Counted from the first letter of the stretch, positions 8,676 to 16,979 are shown. The stretch: DNA of 64,000 bases from Bryobacterales bacterium (GCA_016721425.1 JADKID010000005.1:682001-746000); one strand, 5' to 3'. Notes: a model not told the origin generated them from the letters alone. Numbers and translations: made by a program.

Positions 8676-9359
8676 TCACCGGTTGACGAGCTTCTTGCGG
8701 CCGAACATGCCGAGACCGATCAGGGCGGCCCCGACCAGACCAAGCGTCGCCGGCTCAGGAACCGCAGCGGCGGGGCCAAAACCGGAATCGACAAAACCCT
8801 GAATCGTCGTGTTCCCGTTGAGCGTGCCGGATATTGGGCCGACGATCAGCGTGGGGTTGAAGGTTGTGAAGCTGGTGGGACCGAAACTGCCGCTGATCGC
8901 GCCGTTGAGGCCAGGTCCGAGAACTAGAGGCGACCAGATGATCCGGATCGGGCTCACGTTCTGGTAAACCTGAGCCGGGGAGGCAATGGGGTTGAATTCT
9001 GAGGTGCCCATGATCATGCCGGTGGCGCCGTCGGTAATGTCGGTGATGTACAAGTCAAACGAGAAGGGCTGGAAGCCGGCGAACTTTGGGTTGGGATCAT
9101 CAATGGGCGTGCAAGTGGCGCATGCCAGAACAAAGGTCCCAAAGTTGGCGTTGGTTGGCACGCCACTAATGTTTCCGCCATTTGGCAAAAACGTCAGCGT
9201 GGCGGCCTCGCCCGACGAGCTGGACAGAGTCCAGTTGGCGGTGTGGTTAAAGCCTGAGCCCACGGACGTGTCGAACGAGAGGGTGGCGGCGCTGGCCGCC
9301 ATCATGAACATAGCTACTCCGATGATGGAGCCAGCTTGGACCAAACGTCTAGTCTGCAT
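8676..9359 (-). CDS. PEP-CTERM sorting-domain protein
   Basis: The 227-residue secreted protein has a signal peptide (hydrophobic segment ending near MMAASAA) and a C-terminal PEP-CTERM tripartite signal (VPEPATL, a hydrophobic helix, then GRKKLVNR). The body is a beta-rich domain without recognisable catalytic motif, with one Cys pair (ACATC). PEP-CTERM proteins are processed by exosortase and linked to exopolysaccharide-producing cells; no exosortase gene is in this window. TTGGAGGA lies 11 nt before the ATG. A weak sigma-54-like element (TGGGCATGCATCTGCA, 9441-9456) is upstream. Confidence 0.88.
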   Translation of the reverse strand: MQTRRLVQAGSIIGVAMFMMAASAATLSFDTSVGSGFNHTANWTLSSSSGEAATLTFLPNGGNISGVPTNANFGTFVLACATCTPIDDPNPKFAGFQPFSFDLYITDITDGATGMIMGTSEFNPIASPAQVYQNVSPIRIIWSPLVLGPGLNGAISGSFGPTSFTTFNPTLIVGPISGTLNGNTTIQGFVDSGFGPAAAVPEPATLGLVGAALIGLGMFGRKKLVNR

Positions 9360-9701
9360 TCTTGTTTATCCTCCAAAGGAATGGTTGTGTAGTCTGTGCA
9401 GCGATCATTAGCAGGTGTGACGACCGTGCGCGGAAGATAGTGCAGATGCATGCCCAGACAACCTGCTGCCAGCGTTTCCTCGTGCCAACCCATTGCGGGC
9501 GTTGGATTTGGCGTGTCTGCCAGGCGTGATGAATCCGCCGAATCCACAACCGCCGGGTGCTCGCCGGTGGTCAACCGACAAAGGACGGTCACTGCAAGAA
9601 CCGGCCTCACTTCGAACTACCTGGCATTGATTCGCGAGCTGATCTCACCAGGCGGGGCCACCTCGCTCTGGCCGGGTAGTGGCCGTCGCGAGCCAGAAGA
9701 A

Positions 9702-9733
9702 GCCCGCGGCAGACCTCCTGGCCTGCCGCGGGC
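9702..9733 (-). terminator. Strong stem-loop terminator after the Gln/Arg-rich protein gene
   Basis: Perfect 11-bp arms (GCCCGCGGCAG at 9702-9712 and its complement at 9723-9733) enclose a 10-nt loop. On the minus strand the stem is followed by TTCTTCT. It lies 30 nt past the stop at 9763. The rest of the 9360-9701 gap shows no convincing gene, only the candidate promoter at 9441-9456. Confidence 0.7.
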
Positions 9734-9762
9734 GCAGATGCGGCCTAAGTGCGGCTTCTCCG

Positions 9763-10389
9763 TTACATGGCTACTGTAATCGCCAGTCTGACGCCCGGGT
9801 GCCTACGGTTGTGAAGATAGTAGCCGCCGTCGTAGTCGATGTAGACGTCATCGTTCTCGTACCAGTTTTGTTGCCAGTATTCCGGCCAGGGGTCTACCAT
9901 CAGGAATGAAAAGCCACGGTAGTTGAAGCGTGGATAGCCCATGTACATCGTGGGGCGGCCTTGCATTCGGAACGAGTTCTGGCTGCCGAAATTGAGGCTG
10001 AAGCTGGACTGAGGAATGTAGTAGCCGCCATAACCGCCCCGCTGCGCCCAGCTGCGATGCTCGCTTTCCCAACGTCGAGCCCGGCCCTGCTCCCAGGTGC
10101 CACGTCCCTGCCAGCCGCCACCCTGTTGGGCCCATCCACGCCTCTCTTGCCAGGCCCTTGCCTGCTGATCGGGCCGCTGCCGTTGCTGGTGTTGCTGCCG
10201 TTGCCATTCCTGCGGCCTGGCGTCTTGCCTGGATTGTGGCGGCCGCTGCCGCTGCTGCTCCCCGCGTTCCTGACGCTGGTCCGGCTTGTCCCGTTTCTCA
10301 TCGTGCTTGTCGGGCTGCGTATACGCGGGGACTACCGCGCCAAAGAGCAGTAATGCTGTTGTGCTGCCAATACTTCGTATCAATCGCAT
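9763..10389 (-). CDS. Secreted Gln/Arg/Trp-rich low-complexity protein
   Basis: From the ATG at 10389, chosen because CGGAGG lies eight bases upstream, the product has 208 residues. It has a signal peptide (MRLIRSIGSTTALLLFGAVV), then a very polar low-complexity region (about 30-135) built from Gln, Arg, Pro and Trp with repeated RGGW and QERRGW-like units, and a Tyr/Trp-rich C-terminal domain with an acidic ENDDVYIDYDGGYY segment. The C-terminal part resembles small secreted proteins of unknown function common in acidobacteria and proteobacteria. It is last in a leftward run BON-DksA-lmo0937-this gene and is followed by a strong terminator. Confidence 0.75.
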   Translation of the reverse strand: MRLIRSIGSTTALLLFGAVVPAYTQPDKHDEKRDKPDQRQERGEQQRQRPPQSRQDARPQEWQRQQHQQRQRPDQQARAWQERRGWAQQGGGWQGRGTWEQGRARRWESEHRSWAQRGGYGGYYIPQSSFSLNFGSQNSFRMQGRPTMYMGYPRFNYRGFSFLMVDPWPEYWQQNWYENDDVYIDYDGGYYLHNRRHPGVRLAITVAM

Positions 10390-10490
10390 GGTCATGGCCT
10401 CCGTTCGTTCCATCACCGGTCATGCACGTCGGCACCCGTCCGTCACGACGGCTTGCCGGCGTCAGTTTCCGTCGCGTACCCCCGACGGGT

Positions 10491-10640
10491 TCACGCTACG
10501 CCCCGGCGTCCACTGATCAGGTTTATGACTAGAACAACCAAGGCTAAGACCAGCAACACGTGGATCAAGCTACCGCCAATGCTGAAGCTAAACCCGAGGA
10601 GCCAGAGAATCAGGAAAACAGCTACCAATGTCCAAAGCAT
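10491..10640 (-). CDS. lmo0937-family tiny membrane protein
   Basis: The 49-residue product starts MLWTLVAVFLILWLLG and consists of two hydrophobic segments with a short basic tail (ISGRRGVA). This matches the lmo0937 family of tiny membrane proteins, which often occur in stress gene clusters. The ATG at 10640 is chosen over the upstream in-frame one at 10673 because AAAGGAG stands seven bases before it. It lies between the DksA-like gene and the Gln/Arg-rich protein on the same strand. Its molecular role is unknown. Confidence 0.8.
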   Translation of the reverse strand: MLWTLVAVFLILWLLGFSFSIGGSLIHVLLVLALVVLVINLISGRRGVA

Positions 10641-10703
10641 GGAAATCTCCTTTGCCCGGCGGCGGGCACTCACTATTTACAAACCCGGCCGCCCGCTTGC
10701 GCT

Positions 10704-11087
10704 TCAGGCGGTCATTAGGAACGACGGGTCAATTTCGTCCCCGTGTGCGAGCGCCCCGCGCTCCGCGGCGTCCTGACAGGCGATGCAGTAGGAAGCCCAT
10801 GGAAGGGCCGCCAGGCGTTTGGCGGTGATTTCCTCATCGCAGCCCAGACAGAGCCCAAACGTCCCCGTCTCCATGCGGTGAAGAGCGCGCCGGATCTCCC
10901 CCAAGCGGTTTGAGTTCATCTCAAGGCTGCTGATCGCGTAGTCGCGTTCGCTGACATGCTGAACTCGATCCATCTCATCGGGAGTTGACTCAATCGCGAT
11001 CACGTCGCGGTTCCTGTTTCCGTTTCCCAGTTCAGCCAGCTTGGTCTCCAAGGCTCGCCGGAATGAGTTCAGTTTGCTCTTCGTCAT
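10704..11087 (-). CDS. DksA/TraR-type C4 zinc-finger protein
   Basis: The 127-residue protein has an N-terminal helical hairpin (1-80) and a C-terminal four-Cys zinc finger (CLGC...CIAC, about 88-112), the architecture of DksA/TraR/YteA proteins that act at the RNA polymerase secondary channel. The tip of the coiled coil lacks an obvious DksA DxxDxA motif, so full DksA function cannot be assumed. It starts 36 nt after the BON lipoprotein gene, and an operon is likely. It may adjust transcription during the stress response this cluster appears to serve. Confidence 0.88.
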   Translation of the reverse strand: MTKSKLNSFRRALETKLAELGNGNRNRDVIAIESTPDEMDRVQHVSERDYAISSLEMNSNRLGEIRRALHRMETGTFGLCLGCDEEITAKRLAALPWASYCIACQDAAERGALAHGDEIDPSFLMTA

Positions 11088-11123
11088 GGCTCTTCACCTA
11101 TTTCGCTCGGCGCCTCGTCTGTC

Positions 11124-11672
11124 CTACTTGGAGGAGGTGGCCTTCTGACCCTTCACCTGCAGTTCGTTCACAACCTGCTGCACGTTTACGACCGCCAAAG
11201 CAACTTCTTCGGCCCGAGCCCGCAGCGCTTGAGAAGCGACTTCGCCACTCAGCGTTACCACGTGATTCTTGACCGAGTATTTGACGGTGGCGTGGAGCTT
11301 TTCCTGCACCAGAGCTGCGTTCAGGTTGTTCTCGATACCCTTGTCCAGGTTCGAATTCACCGTCTTCGCGTCACTCTCGGCGCCGGGCGGAATCACTGCA
11401 ATCTCGTTCGAGACTACCTGCGGTCCAGCGATGGTCTTGGCGATGGATTCTGCGTTTGCCTTGTCACCCTCGGTGGGTACATGCCCGCTCAGGGTCACGA
11501 CGCCCTTGTCACGATCCTGGCTGGACGAGACGTCTTTGTAGCCGGCGTTATCCAGCGCTTTGCGGACACTGTCAGCAACGTCAGGCGATTTCGTGGCCGT
11601 AGACGAGCAGCCTGCCAGACTTCCGGCGACCACTGCCGCCAACACCAGTAAGCACGATTTGAGAGTTGTCAT
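11124..11672 (-). CDS. Periplasmic BON-domain lipoprotein (OsmY-like)
   Basis: The product has about 182 residues. The signal peptide ends in a lipobox (LAGC), so it is probably a lipoprotein. Two BON domains follow (about 30-95 and 105-175), with 'GVVTLSGHVPTEGDKANAES' and 'HVVTLSGEVASQALRARAEE' as their cores. BON domains bind phospholipid, and OsmY-type proteins protect the envelope under osmotic stress. I prefer the ATG at 11672 to the one at 11678 because AAAGGA is five bases before the former and overlaps the latter. A sigma-54-like promoter and a strong palindromic site lie upstream. Confidence 0.88.
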   Translation of the reverse strand: MTTLKSCLLVLAAVVAGSLAGCSSTATKSPDVADSVRKALDNAGYKDVSSSQDRDKGVVTLSGHVPTEGDKANAESIAKTIAGPQVVSNEIAVIPPGAESDAKTVNSNLDKGIENNLNAALVQEKLHATVKYSVKNHVVTLSGEVASQALRARAEEVALAVVNVQQVVNELQVKGQKATSSK

Positions 11673-11710
11673 ATTCATCCTTTGATTCGATACCGGTCAG
11701 GCTGCTTCAG

Positions 11711-11726
11711 TGCATGAGGAGGGCCA
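11711..11726 (-). promoter_or_regulatory. Candidate sigma-54 promoter of the BON-DksA operon
   Basis: On the minus strand TGGCCCTCCTCATGCA matches the TGGCACG-N4-TTGCA consensus at 9 of 12 positions with the invariant GG and GC ten bases apart. A transcript would start about 25 nt upstream of the BON start. The palindromic site at 11825-11847 is about 100 bp further upstream, a usual distance for a sigma-54 activator. No experimental basis. Confidence 0.5.
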
Positions 11727-11824
11727 AACGGCAATAGTTCTGGAATCAGCGAGAGCTACCCATGCAATCACTCCAGTTGGTGAAGGCTCACTGACGCCGC
11801 CGTCGACGCCGGTTAACGCTATGT

Positions 11825-11847
11825 GGTCAGGTGACCGCATACGGTCA
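11825..11847. promoter_or_regulatory. Tripartite palindromic site, candidate sigma-54 activator binding site
   Basis: The site reads GGTCA-GG-TGACC-GCATAC-GGTCA. Its right part (TGACCGCATACGGTCA, 11832-11847) has perfect 6-bp arms. The same three-part arrangement recurs at 17204-17226 and a two-part version at 16127-16142. It lies between the divergent BON and DUF1269-like genes and could serve either. Confidence 0.55.
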
Positions 11848-11992
11848 CGGTGAGACCGCTCCGGCGCCTCAGGCGAAACCGCGTCCGTCGCGTTCTCATG
11901 CGATTTTTCCTGTATTCCTAATGAATCGCGCGGGAAGTGCCACGCGAAGAGCCAGCCCCGGACACTGGGCCTCCAAATGCGGAGTACCGTGT

Positions 11993-12496
11993 ATGCCCCG
12001 CCTCCAGATCCTAAGAGCCAGCGCACTGACGCTCGCCTTGGTATCCCTGGCCGCATTTTGTGTCGGCTCCATCGACGCGCAATTCACAGAAGGCACCGCG
12101 AACCAATCCAGAGGCGTTTTGAGATCAGCAGGCTACGGGAGCGCTCGATTATGTCCGCAGCAGCAGTATTTGGCATCTACCACAGCAAGCATCACGCGGA
12201 GTTCAGTGTCGCCGGCCTGCTGGCCGCTGGATTCAGCAACGATGACATCTCGGTGCTTGTTCCCTTCCGTCACAGCGACCAGGGCCCTTTCGACGAGGAG
12301 TACCTCAAGGCGTCGGACGACTCCGCGGCCGCACTTGCGGCGCGTGGTGCGATTAGCGGGGCGCTGGGATTACTGGCCCGGATCGGAGTTTTCGCCGTGC
12401 CCGGAGTCGGCCCTGTGGTTGCGGCAGGCCCAATCGTGGACGCGCTTACGGGCGTCGGCTTCGGTGGCCCAACCGGCGGGATCCCCGGTGCGCTAA
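11993..12496 (+). other. Reading frame beginning with a signal peptide, overlapping the next gene
   Basis: An ATG at 11993, nine bases after GGAG, opens a frame whose first 30 residues look like a real Sec signal peptide (MPRLQILRASALTLALVSLA, then FCVGSIDA). After about 45 residues the frame runs out of phase through the following gene, where the translation looks like a shadow. It may be a remnant of a secreted protein gene truncated by the neighbour, or chance. No homologue recognised. Confidence 0.2.
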
Positions 12497-12657
12497 CCGG
12501 GATGTGCATCCCCCGGCACCAGGCGAAACGCTATGAAGGGCGCATCAAGGACGGCGAGGTTCTGATGTTTGTTTGCTGTGATACGTCCAATCAGTTCACC
12601 CGTGCCAGGGATCTGATGAACCAGACCGGCGCGCAGGATCTTTCGATCTCTGGCTGA
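12151..12657 (+). CDS. DUF1269/YflT-like stress protein with glycine-rich hydrophobic core
   Basis: From the ATG at 12151 the product has 168 residues. It begins with a ferredoxin-like beta-alpha-beta segment (VFGIYHSKHHAEFSVAGLLA, then 'DISVLVP'), typical of the YflT/DUF1269 group of general-stress proteins. A Gly/Ala-rich hydrophobic hairpin (about 60-115) may insert in membrane, and a second small alpha/beta unit follows (GEVLMFVCCD). The first segment resembles the N-terminus of the glucan synthase at 21810-30926. The function is unknown. It is the first of a rightward run of small stress genes ending at 13769. Confidence 0.75.
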   Translation: MSAAAVFGIYHSKHHAEFSVAGLLAAGFSNDDISVLVPFRHSDQGPFDEEYLKASDDSAAALAARGAISGALGLLARIGVFAVPGVGPVVAAGPIVDALTGVGFGGPTGGIPGALTGMCIPRHQAKRYEGRIKDGEVLMFVCCDTSNQFTRARDLMNQTGAQDLSISG

Positions 12658-12814
12658 GCCAGTGCAGGCTGCCCAGCGACCGCGAGGTTGCATCATTCGG
12701 GTAGCCCGGTGCCGGGGTGGGGAGTGGAGGAGCTTTCCACCCTGCATCGTGAGTGGACCACCGAGCCATCGGCTGGCTGGTGTTTTGAGTAAGAAGGAAC
12801 AAAGGAGAAACCGG

Positions 12815-12994
12815 ATGAAACAGAGCATGACTGATCAGATCAAAGGCAAACTTCACGAGGTCAAAGGTGAAGTGAAAGAGAAGGTGGGCCAAGTGACGAA
12901 GAACCCCAACCTGGAGGCTGAAGGCCGGGACGAGAAGCTCGCAGGCAAGATTCAGAAGAAGGTCGGCGAGATTGAGAAGGTCCTTGGGGAATAG
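12815..12994 (+). CDS. CsbD-family stress protein (first copy)
   Basis: The 59-residue hydrophilic protein starts MKQSMTDQIKGKLHEVKGEV and consists of Lys/Glu-rich helices, the CsbD pattern. CsbD-like proteins are abundant general-stress proteins of unknown mechanism. The ATG at 12815 is set by AAAGGAG six bases upstream; an earlier in-frame start would add 51 unlikely residues. It is one of two CsbD genes within 1 kb, the other being at 13557. Confidence 0.88.
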   Translation: MKQSMTDQIKGKLHEVKGEVKEKVGQVTKNPNLEAEGRDEKLAGKIQKKVGEIEKVLGE

Positions 12995-13057
12995 ATGGGT
13001 GGGTCTCCGCGCGTGTTATGCGCATTCTAAGCCGGGACCGCATCCTAGGAGGCTGAA

Positions 13058-13270
13058 GTGAATAAAACACTTGGAATGGTTCTGATTGTGATTGGCTTGG
13101 TTGGCCTTGCGTGGGGCGGGTTTACCTATACCACGACGGAAAAAATTGTTGACATCGGGCCGATTCAAGCCACGCGAGAGAAGGCGCATAACGTCCCGCT
13201 GACTCCTATCGCGGGCGCGGTGGCGCTCATTGGCGGAGTCATACTCCTCGTTGCGGGCAAGAAGACTTAG
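13058..13270 (+). CDS. DUF3185-type small membrane protein
   Basis: The 70-residue protein has two hydrophobic segments (MVLIVIGLVGLAWGG and IAGAVALIGGVILLVAG) joined by a polar loop (TTTEKIVDIGPIQATREK), the layout of the DUF3185 family. It starts with GTG, and AGGAGG lies five bases upstream, which decides the start. It sits between a CsbD gene and a DUF3309 gene, and all appear to be co-oriented envelope-stress genes. Function unknown. Confidence 0.85.
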   Translation: MNKTLGMVLIVIGLVGLAWGGFTYTTTEKIVDIGPIQATREKAHNVPLTPIAGAVALIGGVILLVAGKKT

Positions 13271-13318
13271 CTTCCCAGCCGGCTGCGAACAAGGTTCCAA
13301 AGAAAAGGAAGGATCGCA

Positions 13319-13474
13319 ATGTTGATACTACTGATCATTCTGTTGCTCGTTTTGGGCGGCGGCGGCGGGTACTATGGCCACACCCGCTGGGGCTACGGTG
13401 GGGGCGCGGGCATCGGGCTGGGCACGATTCTGCTGATCCTCCTCCTTGCCTACATGGTGGGCGTCATCCACTAA
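13319..13474 (+). CDS. DUF3309-family tiny membrane protein
   Basis: This 51-codon gene is too short for many gene callers. It encodes two hydrophobic stretches (MLILLIILLLVLGGGGG and TILLILLLAYMVGVIH) around a Gly/Tyr/Trp linker (YYGHTRWGYGGG), which is the DUF3309 pattern. AAGGAAGGA stands close before the ATG at 13319, and TAA is at 13472. A small hairpin (GTTTGGG-CTGT-CCCAAAC, 13506-13523) follows before the next gene. The function of the family is unknown. Confidence 0.85.
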   Translation: MLILLIILLLVLGGGGGYYGHTRWGYGGGAGIGLGTILLILLLAYMVGVIH

Positions 13475-13556
13475 GGGCGAATGAGCTGCGCGGTTAAAAG
13501 CTGAGGTTTGGGCTGTCCCAAACACAATATTCGAGACGACTGACAGGAGAAACTAA

Positions 13557-13769
13557 ATGAACAACGATATTCTCACGGGAAACTGGAAACAGTTCAAGGG
13601 CAACATGCTCGAGCAGTGGGGCAAGTTGACGGACGATGATCTCGATGTGGCTGCGGGCCGCCGGGATCAGATCGTGGGCAAGTTGCAGGAGCGCTACGGG
13701 CTGGCCAAGGACGAGGCTGAGCGTCAGATCAAGGAATTCGAGGATCGCTACAAGGAAGCCACGCGCTAG
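13557..13769 (+). CDS. CsbD-family stress protein (second copy)
   Basis: The 70-residue protein is a canonical CsbD: MNNDILTGNWKQFKG at the start, then 'GKLTDDDLDVAAGRRDQIVGKLQERYG'. It is closer to the family consensus than the copy at 12815. CAGGAGA lies eight bases before the ATG. A strong bidirectional terminator separates it from the convergent sigma-54 activator gene. Confidence 0.92.
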   Translation: MNNDILTGNWKQFKGNMLEQWGKLTDDDLDVAAGRRDQIVGKLQERYGLAKDEAERQIKEFEDRYKEATR

Positions 13770-13784
13770 AGCCTTCGCGATGCC

Positions 13785-13834
13785 GCAGCGGCCGCCCAAG
13801 CGAGGATCAACACCATCGCTTGGACGGCCGCTGC
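13785..13834. terminator. Long stem-loop, bidirectional terminator
   Basis: Two 19-nt arms (13785-13803 and 13816-13834) pair at 18 of 19 positions around a 12-nt loop; the right arm is followed by TCTTTGATGTTT. It lies exactly between the convergent CsbD and sigma-54 activator genes and can end both transcripts. Confidence 0.8.
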
Positions 13835-13860
13835 TCTTTGATGTTTCTGCCCGGCCGCGC

Positions 13861-15972
13861 TCAGATGTCTTTGCGAGAGATGCCGAGCTTGCGCATTGTG
13901 GCGTTGAGGGTGGTGCGGTGCAGTCCCAGACGCGTGGCGGCAGTGGTGACCACGCCCCCGCACTCCGGGAGCACCCGGATGATATGATCCCGCTCTACCT
14001 GCTCCAGCGTGGCGCTGGCAGCGCCCTCCGGGGCATCCTGCCGGATCTCCGCTAAGGGAGCGCGAAGGCTGGATCCGCTGGTCAGGATGACGGACCGCTC
14101 AATGAAGTTCTCGAGTTCCCTCACATTGCCCGGCCAAGTCCAACTGACTAGGGCGCGCATCGTATCAGTGGGGATCTTGTCTATTTTCCGGCCCATTTTT
14201 TCGCCGTATTTCTTGGTGAAATGCCGGGCAAGGGTTGGTATATCCTCGGGATGCTCCCGCAGCGGCGCCGTCGTGATGGGGAAGACCTTCAGCCGGTAAT
14301 AGAGATCGCTGCGGAAGAGCTTGTCTCCCATCATCTGGGCCAGGTTCCGGTTGGTTGCCGCCACCAAACGGACGTCAATCGGGATGGTCTTGGTGCCGCC
14401 CAACCGCTCGAACGCCTTATCCTGCAAAGCCCTCAGTAGTTTCGGTTGCAGCTCTAACGGGATATCGCCGACCTCATCCAGAAAGAGAGTGCCCCGGTGC
14501 GCCATCTCAAAGCGCCCGATCTTTTGCGACAGGGCGCCGGTGAAAGCTCCCCTCTCGTAGCCGAATAGCTCACTTTCGAGAAGGCCGGTGGGGATGGCGG
14601 CGCAGTTCAACGTGATGAACGGCAGATTCTTGCGAGGGCTCAACCGGTGTACGGCCCGCGCCACCAGTTCTTTCCCGGTGCCGGTCTCGCCCAGGATCAA
14701 CACATTCGCGTCTGTGGGTGCAACCAGCTCAATCTGTCTTTGAATACGACGCAAAGCCGCACTGGTGCCCACGATCTCTCCGAAGTCCTGCCCGGTTTCG
14801 GTGGCTACCTCTTCCACGCTCTCCACCCGGTCCCGCTCCCGCAGGTCCTGCACCAGGGTGATCCATTTAAAAGGAGACAACTTCAGGACCGCGGTGGCAA
14901 TCAGGACCGGGATTCGGGTCCCATCTTTCCGGATCAACTCCTTTTCGAAAGGAGTGCAGGCTCCACACCGCAGTCCTTCTTCATGCGCCAGTTCATCAAG
15001 CGTGGCGTATTCAGGTGGAGTGAGCTCGCGCCAGTTCAGCCGGCCACTTGCCAGGTCCTCGCGAGTATATCCGACCAGCTCCAGAAACGCGTCGTTCACC
15101 TCCGGCACTTGGTCATATTCACCGGAAACCACGCCAGCGACGGTCGATTGCGGAGGAATTGGGCGGACCAGCGCGCGGCTGCGCCGCAGCTTTTCGTCAC
15201 GCTCGTGACGATCGCTGAAGTCGCGCACGACTCTGGCAAATCCCTGTAGTTCACCATCCTCGTTTCGGAGGGCCCCGGTGATGGCGTTGGCCCAGAATCG
15301 AGAGCCGTCTTTCCTGGCCTGCCAGCCTTCCGTTCCCGCATGGCCTTCCGAAGCGGCCCGCCGGAATTCTTCCTGCAGTCTGGCCGCCAGACTATCGTCT
15401 CCGGGATAGAGTAGCGAGACGTGCCGGTCTATGGCTTCCTCAGCCTGATAACTGTAAATGCGCGCCGCACCTGAGTACCACGCCGCGATGCAGCCCTCTA
15501 CGTCCAGCAGATAAAGCGCGTAGTCCTGCACCCAGGACGGAATCGGAGCGACATCCGCATCGGCAACGGCGCCAGATTCGGCTTTGTCGTGGAGGACCAG
15601 GACATGCCGCACCGGCAACACGTTCCCTTTGGCGATGTATGCAACGTCACGCGGAATCCCGTCCGGGCCCAACAGACGGAGGGTCCCTTCCAGTTGTTCC
15701 CGCTCCTGCAACCCGGTCAACAACTGAGCGACCTGCGGCTCTACTTCGGGCGGTACAAATTCGTCCACCCGGCGGCCGATGATGTTCTCACGAGAAAGCC
15801 CGAGTAGTTTACCCACACCAACGCTGGCGTCCCTGGAATTACCGTCGTCGTCGGTAATCAGGATCGGTGCGGAAGGATGGAAGACAATGGTGCGGAAGAG
15901 AACTTCCAGCTCTCTGGGTCCATTCTCGACGAGCCAGCGGTTGGCAGACGACTGTGAGGCAACAGCGCACAT
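13861..15972 (-). CDS. PAS-domain sigma-54-dependent transcriptional activator
   Basis: The 703-residue protein has three PAS-type sensor segments (about 25-130, 150-265 and 280-395), a central AAA+ domain with Walker A GETGTGKE near 427, the sigma-54-contacting GAFTGA loop near 470, and Walker B (GTLFLDEVGD), and a Fis-type helix-turn-helix (about 660-703; TRLGLHRTTLNATMRKLG). It is therefore an activator of RNA polymerase-sigma-54. The PAS segments suggest an intracellular signal sensed directly, as no receiver domain is present. A TGACC-N6-GGTCA palindrome lies 155 bp upstream. Its position inside the stress cluster and similar palindromes before neighbouring genes suggest that it controls them. 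Confidence 0.92.
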   Translation of the reverse strand: MCAVASQSSANRWLVENGPRELEVLFRTIVFHPSAPILITDDDGNSRDASVGVGKLLGLSRENIIGRRVDEFVPPEVEPQVAQLLTGLQEREQLEGTLRLLGPDGIPRDVAYIAKGNVLPVRHVLVLHDKAESGAVADADVAPIPSWVQDYALYLLDVEGCIAAWYSGAARIYSYQAEEAIDRHVSLLYPGDDSLAARLQEEFRRAASEGHAGTEGWQARKDGSRFWANAITGALRNEDGELQGFARVVRDFSDRHERDEKLRRSRALVRPIPPQSTVAGVVSGEYDQVPEVNDAFLELVGYTREDLASGRLNWRELTPPEYATLDELAHEEGLRCGACTPFEKELIRKDGTRIPVLIATAVLKLSPFKWITLVQDLRERDRVESVEEVATETGQDFGEIVGTSAALRRIQRQIELVAPTDANVLILGETGTGKELVARAVHRLSPRKNLPFITLNCAAIPTGLLESELFGYERGAFTGALSQKIGRFEMAHRGTLFLDEVGDIPLELQPKLLRALQDKAFERLGGTKTIPIDVRLVAATNRNLAQMMGDKLFRSDLYYRLKVFPITTAPLREHPEDIPTLARHFTKKYGEKMGRKIDKIPTDTMRALVSWTWPGNVRELENFIERSVILTSGSSLRAPLAEIRQDAPEGAASATLEQVERDHIIRVLPECGGVVTTAATRLGLHRTTLNATMRKLGISRKDI

Positions 15973-16126
15973 CGAACATCAACCTTTCCAGCAGTCGGAC
16001 CGGGCGATCTGGAACCGTCCAAGAGACAGAATCGCAACTCGCCAACGGAATCTCGAAGACGGCTGAACATCGAGGCCAGCAGTGGCCTTCATGCTAGCAC
16101 TAGCCAGCGCTGAATGATAGGAGGAG

Positions 16127-16142
16127 TGACCAAATGCGGTCA
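16127..16142. promoter_or_regulatory. TGACC-N6-GGTCA palindrome upstream of the sigma-54 activator
   Basis: TGACCAAATGCGGTCA has perfect 5-bp arms with six bases between them, the same layout as the core of the sites at 11825 and 17204. It lies upstream of the activator gene and just beyond the end of the ice-binding gene, so autoregulation is the simplest reading. Confidence 0.5.
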
Positions 16143-16160
16143 TGCCACACTGCAACATGT

Positions 16161-16979
16161 TCATTTTCTGGGGCTAAGATCCTGGGCTGTCTGCTTCCGC
16201 CACTTCCGGCCAAGTCCAATCAACCCGAGCAGGCCCACTCCGAACAATGCCGCGGTCTGCGGCTCTGGCACAGCGCCGCCACCGCCACCCGTCGTTGTTT
16301 GGCATCCCGACGTATCGATGGAATTGGTATCCAGCGCCACCGCCCCGTTGCGCGCGAGGGCGCTTCCGCAGGTAATGCTCGCGCCGGTATTGAGGGTGAT
16401 GCTGGTGAGCGCGAGAATGTTGCCCGCGAACGCCGTAGTGGTACCAAGGGTCGCGGAACTGCCGACCTGCCAATACAGGCCATCGAGCGGTCCGCCATTG
16501 GTAAACACAACCGACGAGCCGCTGGCGGTGGTTAGCGTGCTGCCCATCTGGAAGACGAAGATCGAATTCGGGTCGCCCAGAGCATTGAGTGTGAGGATCC
16601 CGGTCAGCTGCGCCGAGGAATCAAAGTGGTAGACGCCCAGTGTGAGCGTGAGTCCACCCAGATCCTGACCCGTCAGGTTGATTCCGCCTTGCTGGCCCGC
16701 CGCAGCAATGTATGCCAGTGTCAAATCGCTCTGTGCCTGCTTCGCGACCGCATCGGAGGCGTGGGTGGTTCCGCCGCTGACGAACCCCGGAGGGAATCCG
16801 GTAATTTCGGTTCCCGGCCACAGCCCAAGGTCTCCGGGAAGAGTGGTAGCCCCGGTATCAGTTACCGTGGGGCCCGCGAGGACCGCAAAGGTACCCGCCG
16901 TCCCCAGGTTCACGCTGTTCGCACTTCCGTAGGCACTCACGGCCCAAAACGAGAACGCCAACAAACTAATGCAATTCAC
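16161..16979 (-). CDS. Ice-binding-like (DUF3494) protein with PEP-CTERM signal
   Basis: The 272-residue protein has a short signal peptide, a DUF3494 ice-binding-like beta-helix body (NLGTAGTFAVLAGPTVTDTG near the start; later SIFVFQMGSTLTTASGSSVV, 'VYWQVGSSATLGT'-like and 'GNILALTSITLNTGASI') and a C-terminal PEP-CTERM tail (VPEPQTAALFGVGLLGLIGL then GRKWRKQ). DUF3494 proteins include antifreeze and surface adhesion proteins; in a soil bacterium a role at the cell surface or matrix is as likely as ice binding. Exosortase processing is implied by the tail. The divergent tiny membrane gene at 17324 shares the intergenic region with its palindromic site. Confidence 0.88.
   Translation of the reverse strand: MNCISLLAFSFWAVSAYGSANSVNLGTAGTFAVLAGPTVTDTGATTLPGDLGLWPGTEITGFPPGFVSGGTTHASDAVAKQAQSDLTLAYIAAAGQQGGINLTGQDLGGLTLTLGVYHFDSSAQLTGILTLNALGDPNSIFVFQMGSTLTTASGSSVVFTNGGPLDGLYWQVGSSATLGTTTAFAGNILALTSITLNTGASITCGSALARNGAVALDTNSIDTSGCQTTTGGGGGAVPEPQTAALFGVGLLGLIGLGRKWRKQTAQDLSPRK

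Noticed and set aside
9471..9487. Perfect TGGCACG -24 element upstream of the PEP-CTERM gene
   Set aside because: The only GC that could serve as -12 is 11 instead of 10 bases away; sigma-54 spacing is strict. The weaker element at 9441-9456 has correct spacing.
10090..10290. CRISPR-like or tandem-repeat array
   Set aside because: The repetitive look comes from Gln/Arg/Trp codons in the low-complexity protein at 9763-10389; there are no fixed-length repeats and spacers.
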